A stretch of 41,450 nucleotides of DNA from Blastocatellia bacterium (GTDB lineage: Bacteria > Acidobacteriota > Blastocatellia > Pyrinomonadales > Pyrinomonadaceae): the NCBI GenBank assembly GCA_016789145.1, contig JAEUQI010000022.1:1-41450 (forward strand). The letters are read 5' to 3'. This document shows, piece after piece, positions 17,142 through 23,370 of the stretch; the first letter of the stretch is position 1; the number at the start of each line of letters is the position of its first letter. The translations under genes and the position numbers were made by a program. The notes under the pieces were generated by a model. It was not told the DNA's origin. It was given only the letters and a program-made list of their open reading frames with translations, and made no database searches.

Positions 17142-18212
17142 CTAGTTCGATATGACCCTATTTATGGCCGCCATTACGCTGTCCACGGCCACAGTTCTAA
17201 TGCAGGGGGCGTCGCCGTAGAGTTCGCATTTGTAACCAGGGCACGGTTGGCAGTCGAATGGTTCATATACGACTTCGTACGGTGCATCGGTCCAAGGGTG
17301 CCAGTGTGTACGATTTGATGAGCCGAAGATGACTACGGATGGCGTGCCGACGGCGGCGGCGATATGTGCCATGCCGCTGTCGTTACCGACGAAGACGCGG
17401 GCCTGCGAAGCAAGCGCCGTGATCTCGGGCAAGCTTAGGTCGTCGAATGTTGTGATCGGCACTGATGATTCGCTTTGAAGTTCGTCGAGAACGGCGGATT
17501 CGGCCCTGTTTGCAATGGCGACGGTGTGCAGTCCACGTTCTGCCAAGAATTCAGTGGTGCGGGCGAAATTCTCGGTTGCCCACTGTTTTGTGAAGAAGGC
17601 AGTTGTTGGATGCATGAGCGCGAATTGTCGCGAGTTGAACCAACCGCTACCGCAGGTGGTTCTGACTTTCTCGAGCGCCAACTCGGTTACCGTTAACTTG
17701 CTCTTCGGCCGATCATCGACGGGCACTCCGGTGAAGCCTAGCAGAGCGAGTTGCTGTTCGGCAGAGTGCAGTTTTGGCTGCTGCCAGAAATCGGCGGCGG
17801 ATGTGTAGAGATGGTTGTAGAAACGACGGTAGCGATAGTGCGACAGGCCGACGCGATGCGTGGCGCTGCTGGCACGGACGAACATCGAGCTCGTCGTGCC
17901 GCCATGTAGGTTGAATGCAACGTCGTATTTTCGGTACCGTAGGTGATTTGCGGCCTTTAGTTTAGAGGCGTTCGATTTGCCAACGGAGATAACGTTGACG
18001 CCCGGAAAACCGTCGAGAACAGGAGCGACCCAATCCTCGAGCAGGACGTCGATCTCTGCATCAGGCAGGAATCGCCGCAGTGCGATGAGCGACGGCGTCG
18101 CGAGCACCGTATCGCCTATAGAACGCAGGCGAACGATGAGGACGCGGATAACGTTGGGCCAATCGATCGGTCTTTGGGTTTTGGTCTTTGGTCTTTGGTC
18201 TTCGGTTGTCAT
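17142..18212 (-). CDS. Glycosyltransferase family 9 (heptosyltransferase-like)
   Basis: From ATG 18212 the protein has 356 residues. VLIVRLRSIGDTVLATPSLIALRRFLP is the ADP-heptose:LPS heptosyltransferase (WaaF/WaaC/WaaQ) N-terminal motif, and FVGNDSGMAHIAAAVGTPSVVIFGSS is the GT-B donor-binding motif. C-terminal cysteines (DCQPCPGYKC, PCIR) are common in this group. It probably adds heptose or a similar sugar to the LPS core. The N-terminus before the domain (TEDQRPKTKTQRPID) is encoded by a GACCAAA iteron tract. A TTG at 18221 is an alternative start; no ATG, GTG or TTG occurs between the tract and the domain. Confidence 0.88.
   Translation of the reverse strand: MTTEDQRPKTKTQRPIDWPNVIRVLIVRLRSIGDTVLATPSLIALRRFLPDAEIDVLLEDWVAPVLDGFPGVNVISVGKSNASKLKAANHLRYRKYDVAFNLHGGTTSSMFVRASSATHRVGLSHYRYRRFYNHLYTSAADFWQQPKLHSAEQQLALLGFTGVPVDDRPKSKLTVTELALEKVRTTCGSGWFNSRQFALMHPTTAFFTKQWATENFARTTEFLAERGLHTVAIANRAESAVLDELQSESSVPITTFDDLSLPEITALASQARVFVGNDSGMAHIAAAVGTPSVVIFGSSNRTHWHPWTDAPYEVVYEPFDCQPCPGYKCELYGDAPCIRTVAVDSVMAAINRVISN
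18169..18205. repeat. Degenerate 7-base iteron tract in the GT9 gene start
   Basis: On the plus strand GGTCTTT recurs at 18169, 18183 and 18190 with a partial copy from 18197, in a T/G-only stretch. On the coding strand this reads as GACCAAA repeats and gives an Arg/Pro/Lys/Thr-rich N-terminus. The tract looks like an intergenic repeat captured in the reading frame. Confidence 0.7.
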
Positions 18213-18227
18213 TGCCCGCAACCAACC

Positions 18228-18401
18228 TTACGCCTTGGTAGCTTCTTCGATCACCATCACCGGAATCTCGTCGCGGATCGGATAGACGAGAGCACATTTG
18301 GAGTTGACGCAGGTAAGGCTCGTGGCCTCGGCGTTGATCTTGACCTCAGATCTGCATTGAGGACAGCGGAGAATTTCGAGTAGTTCGGGGCTGATAGGCA
18401 T
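18228..18401 (-). CDS. Trm112-family small zinc-binding protein
   Basis: From ATG 18401 the protein has 57 residues: PISPELLEILRCPQCRSEVKI, then LTCVNSKCALVYPIRDEIPVMVIEEA. The two CxxC-like pairs (CPQC and CVNSKC) and the ending YPIRDEIPVM are characteristic of the bacterial Trm112/YcaR (UPF0434) family, a small zinc-ribbon partner of methyltransferases in eukaryotes and of uncertain role in bacteria. The frame extends eight codons upstream into the preceding gene, but M18401 starts the conserved part. It lies four bases after the secreted unknown gene. Confidence 0.85.
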   Translation of the reverse strand: MPISPELLEILRCPQCRSEVKINAEATSLTCVNSKCALVYPIRDEIPVMVIEEATKA

Positions 18402-18405
18402 ATAC

Positions 18406-19296
18406 TTACTTTTCTGAGTTTTCAACTCTATCTATGATCTCTTTAGCATTTAGTCGGTGTATCGTGCCTCCAAAGCACGCGCTGACAAGCAAATCTGATG
18501 TTAGCAACTTCTCCATCGTCCCTTCAATACCTTGGGAGAACACAGCGCCTCGCCTTTTGAGATGACGTAACGTTATCAACGAATAAATTCTACCGCCAGG
18601 ATTGTAACCTCGGAGCACGTTTTCCAAAAGCCCAATGCTATTTCCTGCAGTTTGAATCGAGTCAACTGAATCCTTACCTAGCGGCACGACACCTGCGACT
18701 CCGCAACCGTAAAGTCCAACTACGGAGTTCTCGAACGGAGAAACCAAATATTCATAATCCCCTTGTAAATGTGTTGGAACACGAATTTCCTTCAGTTCTC
18801 CCAATTCCTTCGCAACCGTTTTCTTATATGCATCGAGTACTGCGTCGTCTTTTATATCAATTGTCAAACCGTCCCTGATTTCCGTGTATGGCTTTGGAAC
18901 CGACGCCTCCCAAGCTCTCAATACTTGCTCTCTTACGCGGGACCAACTTGACCAGCTCTGAAACGATATCTGATATCTAACTATTGAATCACGAAAGATC
19001 AATGCTGACACTCGAATCGTCGAATACCCAAAACCCTGACTTTCCTCAATCTTACCCGCGCCGAAACCTAGGTTTTCAACGTCGTGGTAGTTGCGACTAT
19101 TGATTAGCTTTGCGATTGATGCAGGTTTGATCGGTCGTTCGCGAACCAATGGACCTACCAATTTTGCAGCGTCTACATCCTTCTGAACCCATTCGGCAAC
19201 TAGTGGCTTCGGCTGCGAAAACGCGAGGACGCCCAAGACTAGCATTAGAAACAAAGCTCTAGCAGCCGTCAGAAAAGGAAACCGTCGAAGAATCAT
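18406..19296 (-). CDS. Secreted protein of unknown function
   Basis: From ATG 19296 the product has 296 residues (a GTG two codons upstream at 19302 is an alternative start). A signal peptide is clear: RRFPFLTAARALFLMLVLGVLAF, cleavage near FSQ. The mature part has no motif I can assign; GFGAGKIEESQGFGYSTIRV and FENSVVGLYGCGVAGVVPLG are its most distinctive stretches. Codon use is AT-richer than in the neighbours. It is read in the same direction as the SPFH and Trm112-like genes. The start codons sit in the loop of a 12-base perfect inverted repeat (19282-19319). Confidence 0.75.
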   Translation of the reverse strand: MILRRFPFLTAARALFLMLVLGVLAFSQPKPLVAEWVQKDVDAAKLVGPLVRERPIKPASIAKLINSRNYHDVENLGFGAGKIEESQGFGYSTIRVSALIFRDSIVRYQISFQSWSSWSRVREQVLRAWEASVPKPYTEIRDGLTIDIKDDAVLDAYKKTVAKELGELKEIRVPTHLQGDYEYLVSPFENSVVGLYGCGVAGVVPLGKDSVDSIQTAGNSIGLLENVLRGYNPGGRIYSLITLRHLKRRGAVFSQGIEGTMEKLLTSDLLVSACFGGTIHRLNAKEIIDRVENSEK

Positions 19297-19319
19297 ATGC
19301 ACTTTGTATTCTTCGACGG
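19282..19319 (-). promoter_or_regulatory. Hairpin enclosing the start codon of the secreted unknown gene
   Basis: CCGTCGAAGAAT at 19282-19293 pairs perfectly with ATTCTTCGACGG at 19308-19319; the 14-base loop holds both possible start codons (GTG 19302 and ATG 19296). In the mRNA the purine-rich GAAGAA that could serve as ribosome binding site is inside the stem. A translation-controlling stem, or a coincidence with a protein binding site, are the two readings. Confidence 0.6.
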
Positions 19320-19349
19320 CTATTTCGTTGTCCTTTCCTAACGGAAAAC

Positions 19350-20516
19350 CTATTCTTCAGTTTTCGTTCCGCATTCGGGGCAGAATTTGGCTCCGGGGTT
19401 TAGTTCGGCTCCGCATTCGGGGTTGGAGCATTTCTGCTTTTCTTGCGTCGCACCGCATTCCGAGCAGAATTTTGCACCTTCGCGAAGCTGGGCACCGCAT
19501 TTTATACACGGGACCTGAGCGATCTCCATCTTGCCGCCGCATTCGGCACAGAACTTGGCTCCGGCCGCATTAGCCTTGCCGCACGAAGGACACCCGACAG
19601 TCGCAGCAACAACGCCACCACCACCAGCCGGTGCGCCGCCTTGTGGACCGGCACCGAATGCTCCTGCCATCTGATTTCCTACAGCGAATCCAGCACCAAG
19701 CCCTGCTCCGAGGCCGGCACCGCCGCCTTCGTTTTGAGCTGCGTCACGAAGAGCGTCTGCAGCTTGGAATTTCATGTACTGATCGACGTTTCCGAGGGCT
19801 CCCATCGAAGCACGACGGTCGATCGCGGTCTGGACTTCGTCGGGCACGCTGACGTTCTCGACGTAGAATTTCGTGACCTCTAGGCCGTAGCCTTTGAAAT
19901 CCTCGTTGATCATGCCGCGGATCTTTTCGCCGATCTCTTTGTATTGCGACGCGAGATCGATCGCGGGGATCTTCAGTTCGCCAAGCGAATCTGAGAATTC
20001 GGTGACGATAGCGCGCTTGAGCTGACCTTCGATATCCTCGGTCTGGAAATGAGCGTTGGTGCCCGCGATCTCGCGAATGAACGCCGCAGGGTCTGCGACA
20101 CGCATGCTGTACGCGCCAAATGCACGTAGCCGAACGATGCCAAAATCAGCGTCACGCAACATAATAGGGTTCGACGTACCCCATTTCATGTCCGTGAACT
20201 GCTTGGTGTTTACAAAATAAACTTCGGATTTGAAAGGCGAGTTGAAGCCGTATTTCCATGCTCCGAGCTTGGTCAAGATCGGCGTATTGCCGCCGTCGAT
20301 CTCATATTTGCCGGGCGTGAATACGTCGGCCACTTGGCCCTCGAATACGAAAACCGCTGTCTGCGATTCGCGAACGATCAATTGGGCTCCGTTCTTGATC
20401 TCTTGTCCGGCGACCGGAAATCGATACAAAAGAGTATCCTGCGAATCATCGAGCCACTCGATGACTTCGATAAACTGATTTAGTGCCGCCTCTTTAACCT
20501 TGTCAAAAATGCTCAT
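19350..20516 (-). CDS. SPFH-domain protein with three C-terminal zinc ribbons
   Basis: A 388-residue protein. The SPFH (stomatin/prohibitin-like) domain spans about residues 25-255, with FRLRAFGAYSMRV-like strands and the helical EDIEGQLKRAIVTEFSDSLGEL region. A Gly/Ala-rich low-complexity linker (about 265-306) follows, then three tandem zinc ribbons (307-388), each of the form CxxC...GAKFCxECG. This architecture matches the Bacillus YdjI-type proteins annotated as virion core or SPFH/zinc-ribbon proteins, often linked to membrane-stress functions. No transmembrane segment is evident. AAAGGAG lies about 10 bases before the ATG. It follows the VanZ gene by 40 bases. Confidence 0.9.
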   Translation of the reverse strand: MSIFDKVKEAALNQFIEVIEWLDDSQDTLLYRFPVAGQEIKNGAQLIVRESQTAVFVFEGQVADVFTPGKYEIDGGNTPILTKLGAWKYGFNSPFKSEVYFVNTKQFTDMKWGTSNPIMLRDADFGIVRLRAFGAYSMRVADPAAFIREIAGTNAHFQTEDIEGQLKRAIVTEFSDSLGELKIPAIDLASQYKEIGEKIRGMINEDFKGYGLEVTKFYVENVSVPDEVQTAIDRRASMGALGNVDQYMKFQAADALRDAAQNEGGGAGLGAGLGAGFAVGNQMAGAFGAGPQGGAPAGGGGVVAATVGCPSCGKANAAGAKFCAECGGKMEIAQVPCIKCGAQLREGAKFCSECGATQEKQKCSNPECGAELNPGAKFCPECGTKTEE

Positions 20517-20556
20517 TTAATAGAACTCCTTTCCGTCATTGATTAACGATAGATTA

Positions 20557-21042
20557 TCACACATTGTTGCGCTTTTCGGCGCGCATTTTTTTGGTTGCTG
20601 AACTTCCCATCTGAACGTACAAATATAACGCAGTGATCATCACCAAGCCACCAGCGATGTCGATGCCAACATCGATGATCGACGCCGTTCGAGATGGCCG
20701 AAAACTCTGTCCAATTTCGTCTGCGAACGCGACCGCGATCACGATAGAAACCGCGAGAATGTAACGGTATTTGAAACGTTCAAGAGCCCGAATTGCTAGG
20801 GCTCCGAGTATCGCGTACTCCGTGAAATGAGCAAGCTTGCGAACAATTCCGTGGTAGAAGAGGAGCGTGGTCTCATCAGCCGTAGGAAACAGAAAGACTA
20901 GTATCGGCCGCACGAACCGCGAAGTGTTCGACATCGAACCCGAATCGCTCGATAGCAGAAAGATCACGGCGATCCAAACAAAAAGCGGCGCGTACGACCA
21001 AAGCCATACGCGCCACTTTCGAACTCCAATGCCATCTGACAT
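20557..21042 (-). CDS. VanZ-like membrane protein
   Basis: A 161-residue protein with four hydrophobic helices. It carries the VanZ family pattern: YGIVRK-like VRKLAHFTEYAILGALAIRAL followed by ADEIGQSFRPSRTASIIDVGIDIAGG. VanZ confers low teicoplanin resistance in enterococci; most bacterial homologues have no known substrate. The start overlaps the stop of the upstream small membrane protein by one base (TAATG), indicating coupled translation. Confidence 0.88.
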   Translation of the reverse strand: MSDGIGVRKWRVWLWSYAPLFVWIAVIFLLSSDSGSMSNTSRFVRPILVFLFPTADETTLLFYHGIVRKLAHFTEYAILGALAIRALERFKYRYILAVSIVIAVAFADEIGQSFRPSRTASIIDVGIDIAGGLVMITALYLYVQMGSSATKKMRAEKRNNV

Positions 21043-21299
21043 TAAGTAGGCAGATTACCCACCGAGAAGTTAAATCCACCGCTCACGATCATGACGATAA
21101 AGCCAATGATCTGAAGAAGAAGCGGCACCAAACCCTGCTTCTTCATAATGAAAAAAACGATGCTGCCGAGTGGGCTACAGAAAAAGCAAACAAGACCCCA
21201 AATTACCTTATCTTGCGTTGATTGGCCGGTTTGGATCGCAACAACCACCATCCAAATCACTCCGATCAGCAAAGCTGCGTATCCGATAAGTCCGAGCAT
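21042..21299 (-). CDS. Small membrane protein of unknown function
   Basis: The frame is open to 21662, but the ATG at 21299 is chosen because GGAGG stands seven bases before it and the protein becomes membrane-like from there. The product is 85 residues with three hydrophobic segments (about 2-22, 32-52 and 58-75) and a short KKQG turn. No family was recognised. It is the first gene of a short operon with vanZ. An 8-base-stem hairpin (21321-21341) precedes the ribosome binding site. Confidence 0.75.
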   Translation of the reverse strand: MLGLIGYAALLIGVIWMVVVAIQTGQSTQDKVIWGLVCFFCSPLGSIVFFIMKKQGLVPLLLQIIGFIVMIVSGGFNFSVGNLPT

Positions 21300-21320
21300 A
21301 GATATCCTCCAAGTTTTGAA

Positions 21321-21341
21321 CGAGATTTTGAGTAAATCTCG
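21321..21341 (-). promoter_or_regulatory. 5'-leader hairpin ahead of the small membrane protein gene
   Basis: CGAGATTT (21321-21328) and AAATCTCG (21334-21341) form a perfect 8-base stem with a 5-base loop, 12 bases upstream of the GGAGG ribosome binding site. No T tract follows on the minus strand, so a leader stem rather than a terminator is likely. Confidence 0.5.
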
Positions 21342-21549
21342 GTAAGCATAAACGAGAATGTCCACATTTGTCCAATCAAAAATAGGCTGTCCCGTTGGTA
21401 CTCGCCTCCCTTCGCCTAAAGTCGGGGAGACACGGACAACAAGCAATTCTGTGTGTAGCCTTTTTGGTGGCCCAATTTCGATGCTTTTTACACGAATTGT
21501 CACGCGACAAATTTGGTCAATATCTCCGCGCAAGATCTGTCGCAGAATT

Positions 21550-21565
21550 TGTGGTACGTACCACA
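21550..21565. repeat. 16-base perfect palindrome
   Basis: TGTGGTACGTACCACA is a perfect palindrome. It contains the GTGGTA core of the repeat array 75 bases further on (AAGTGGTA), in both orientations, so it may be a fused inverted pair of the same unit. It is separated by two bases from a second palindrome. Confidence 0.75.
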
Positions 21566-21567
21566 TA

Positions 21568-21582
21568 TGCAACAGTGTTGCA
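21568..21582. repeat. 15-base palindrome (7-base arms)
   Basis: TGCAACA and TGTTGCA flank one central base. It directly follows the 21550-21565 palindrome. The pair looks like back-to-back operators or recombination sites. Confidence 0.7.
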
Positions 21583-21639
21583 CGCCAATGAATGTCCAAA
21601 ATGGCGTGTTTACAGGCAAATCTGTAACAGCTAGACCCC

Positions 21640-21727
21640 AAGTGGTAGAGTACTTTCCGCAAAGTGGTAGAGTACTTTGCCTAAAGTGGTACCGGAAAAG
21701 TGCCCAAGTGGTAGAGGTGTTTTTTAA
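21640..21727. repeat. Four tandem repeats with exact 22-base period (IS21-type end-like)
   Basis: AAGTGGTA begins at 21640, 21662, 21684 and 21706, each exactly 22 bases apart. Units 1 and 2 continue as AAGTGGTAGAGTACTTTxC; unit 3 reads AAGTGGTACCGGAAAAGTGC; unit 4 runs into a hairpin. From memory, ends of many IS21-family elements carry repeats of this form (AAGTGGTA plus ACTTTT at about 22-base spacing) recognised by the IstA transposase. No istA or istB gene is in the window, so this would be a solo end or remnant. The alternative is a tandem operator array. Confidence 0.6.
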
Positions 21728-21747
21728 AAAAGAGACCTCTACCATTT
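21706..21747. repeat. Long hairpin formed by the last repeat and an inverted copy
   Basis: TGGTAGAGGT (21709-21718) is matched perfectly by ACCTCTACCA (21735-21744), extendable by three more pairs including one G-U. The loop contains the self-complementary TTTTTTAAAAAA (21720-21731). The right arm is an inverted copy of the 22-base repeat core. Confidence 0.75.
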
Positions 21748-21850
21748 TGATCGAAAGCACCGTCGCAATGATTGTTATGCTCATTGAGATCATGGCGCTC
21801 GTCGCGCTCAGCGTGCTCGGCGTGCTCGCCGCTTTAGGCCGGATGGCGAG

Positions 21851-21883
21851 CAAAAAAGAGAGGCTGCCTTTTCAGACAACCTC
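21851..21883 (-). terminator. Intrinsic terminator of the ATP synthase operon
   Basis: On the minus strand a 9-base stem with two G-U pairs (arms 21860-21868 and 21875-21883) has a 6-base loop and is followed by TCTTTTTTG (21851-21859). It lies 26 bases after the atpG stop. Confidence 0.78.
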
Positions 21884-21908
21884 ATAATTGTTCAGGTTCT
21901 ATGTGGGC

Positions 21909-22781
21909 CTATGCAGCGGCGGCACCGGAAACTACTTCGATGATCTCCTTGGTGATCGCAGCTTGGCGAATGCGGTTCATGTTCAGCGTCAAGGTGTCGA
22001 TCAGCTCACCGGCGTTCTTCGATGCGGAATCCATAGCGGTCATACGCGAACCTTGCTCAGAAGCGACAGATTCGAGCATACCTTTGTAGATCTGCGTCTC
22101 GACTTGGCTCGGCAATAGGCGGCCAAAGATCTCGGCGGCCGGCTGCTCATAAATATATTCGGCGGTCGCAGCGGTATCTTCGCCTTCGGCCGATGCAGTC
22201 TTTGGAATTGGAAGTAGCTGCTCGATGACAGGTTTTTGCGAGAGAACCGTGCGAAATTCAGTGAAAGCAATGAACACCTTATCGATCGACTCATCTTCGG
22301 TGAACATTTTGATCACGCGATTCGCGATCTCGAGGGCGTCTTGATGACGAACCTGACCGGAACCTGTTAGACCAACGTATTCTTCGACAAACTCGACGTT
22401 GCGGCGCTTGAAGAAATCGCGGCCCTTGCGACCGACAGGGATCATCGCGGCGTCTTTGCCCGATTCTTTTAGAAAGGCCTGGGTTGCTTTGATGATATTA
22501 GCGTTAAACGCACCGGCGAGGCCTTTATCAGCGCTAACGAGCACAACGACATACTTATCATCGCCACGCTCATCGAGCAAAGGATGGGAAAATTCGTCAG
22601 CGACCTTAGCGCTCAAACCGCCGAGCACTTCGCTCATCTTGCCTGCGAACGGACGCGATGCCGTAACGCGATCTTGTGCACGCTTGAGCTTGGCCGCAGC
22701 GACCATCTTCATCGCCTTGGTGATCTGTTGTGTGTTTTTGACCGACTTAATTCGTCGGCGCATATCCAAAAGACTTGCCAT
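21909..22781 (-). CDS. atpG: F1 ATP synthase gamma subunit
   Basis: A 290-residue protein with the family N-terminal helix MASLLDMRRRIKSVKNTQQITKAMKMVAAAKL and the C-terminal helix with SRMTAMDSASKNAGELIDTLTLNMNRIRQAAITKEI, which together make the rotor coiled coil inside the alpha3beta3 ring. VVLVSADKGLAGAFN is the conserved central segment. It is the last gene of this atp cluster and is followed by a terminator. It is separated from atpA by a toxin-antitoxin pair, starting 12 bases after the toxin stop, with no strong ribosome binding site. Confidence 0.97.
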   Translation of the reverse strand: MASLLDMRRRIKSVKNTQQITKAMKMVAAAKLKRAQDRVTASRPFAGKMSEVLGGLSAKVADEFSHPLLDERGDDKYVVVLVSADKGLAGAFNANIIKATQAFLKESGKDAAMIPVGRKGRDFFKRRNVEFVEEYVGLTGSGQVRHQDALEIANRVIKMFTEDESIDKVFIAFTEFRTVLSQKPVIEQLLPIPKTASAEGEDTAATAEYIYEQPAAEIFGRLLPSQVETQIYKGMLESVASEQGSRMTAMDSASKNAGELIDTLTLNMNRIRQAAITKEIIEVVSGAAAA

Positions 22782-22793
22782 TTCTGTTAATTG

Positions 22794-23156
22794 TTAGTCG
22801 CTGATATCTTGAGCCTCTACTAACTTCCTCAACTCAGAATCAGTGATCGTCGACTGGTCGCTTTTGTCGTAAACGGTAAGCAAGTTGACCATTGATATAG
22901 TCTCCCTTTTGCCCTTTACTTCATTTTTCAAGACGACAAAGGAAATAACACGAGCTCCGCCGCTTTTTCCCTTACCTTTACTCGAGATCTTTAGTCGAAT
23001 CTTGAAAACATTTCCGCCTAACGGGGTTCCAAGATTCGGATCTTTGAGCAATTGACGTTCAAGTTCCGATAGATCATCGGGAAATGACCGATACCGCTTT
23101 AGTAACGGTTTGGCAGCTCGCTTGAAACTCTCGGTGACCTTAACTTCGACTTTCAT
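22794..23156 (-). CDS. RelE/ParE-family toxin of a type II toxin-antitoxin pair
   Basis: A 120-residue basic protein. VTESFKRAAKPLLKRYRSFPDDLSEL, LKDPNLGTPLGGNVFKIRL and SKGKGKSGGARVISFVVL, followed later by LLTVYDKSDQSTITDSEL, follow the RelE/ParE fold order (two helices then a beta sheet with a basic Arg-containing strand). RelE-type toxins cleave ribosome-bound mRNA and ParE types poison gyrase; which applies here cannot be told. It overlaps the antitoxin reading frame by 17 bases and is embedded between atpA and atpG in the same direction. That position would place it on the ATP synthase transcript. Confidence 0.82.
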   Translation of the reverse strand: MKVEVKVTESFKRAAKPLLKRYRSFPDDLSELERQLLKDPNLGTPLGGNVFKIRLKISSKGKGKSGGARVISFVVLKNEVKGKRETISMVNLLTVYDKSDQSTITDSELRKLVEAQDISD

Positions 23157-23364
23157 CGATAAACTCTGAAAGCGATTGAAGCTTTACGCCATTTTTCCGA
23201 GCAAGCGCCACTTCCTTCATTCCATCTCGAATATCTGAAAATACCTTCAGCTTGTTTTCAAGACGTTTGATTCGCGTATTGAGCTTCGTCCAGTCTTCGT
23301 ACGGCATCAAGATTGAGCTCTTGTTGCCGCTTTCATCGAAGTAAACCTGGATTCGACTCTGCAT
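23140..23364 (-). CDS. Putative antitoxin partner of the RelE/ParE-type toxin
   Basis: A 74-residue protein with a beta-rich N-terminus (RIQVYFDESGNKSSILMPYEDWTKL), a helical middle (NTRIKRLENKLKVFSDIRDGMKEV) and a tail ending in LSEFIDESRS. The size, the location just before the toxin with a 17-base overlap, and the helix/tail design fit a type II antitoxin; MPYEDWxKL is reminiscent of Phd/YefM-like N-termini. The ATG is separated from the atpA stop by six T residues only, so translation must be coupled to atpA or use a site inside its end. Confidence 0.75.
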   Translation of the reverse strand: MQSRIQVYFDESGNKSSILMPYEDWTKLNTRIKRLENKLKVFSDIRDGMKEVALARKNGVKLQSLSEFIDESRS

Positions 23365-23370
23365 AAAAAA

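Larger units (their letters stand above)
21342..21850. other. Gene-poor island with palindromes and tandem repeats
   Basis: This stretch of about 500 bases between the ATP synthase terminator and the small membrane protein operon has no ORF I accept. Frames on both strands are short, overlap the repeat array and have no ribosome binding site or family likeness. It contains two adjacent palindromes (21550-21565, 21568-21582), four 22-base repeats (21640-21727) and a long hairpin (21706-21747). The promoter of the small membrane protein operon should also be here. A remnant mobile element is the most economical reading. Confidence 0.6.

Noticed and set aside
21640..21727. CRISPR array
   Set aside because: The four units are tandem 22-base repeats without unique spacers, and no cas gene is present.
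21500..21853. 117-codon minus-strand frame across the repeat island
   Set aside because: Cysteine pairs (CICGTYHKFC) look zinc-finger-like but come from palindrome translation; no start signal or family likeness.
21513..21887. 124-codon plus-strand frame across the repeat island
   Set aside because: It reads through the 22-base repeats and the hairpin, so its middle is repeat translation; only a short hydrophobic end from about 21768 looks protein-like and it has no ribosome binding site.
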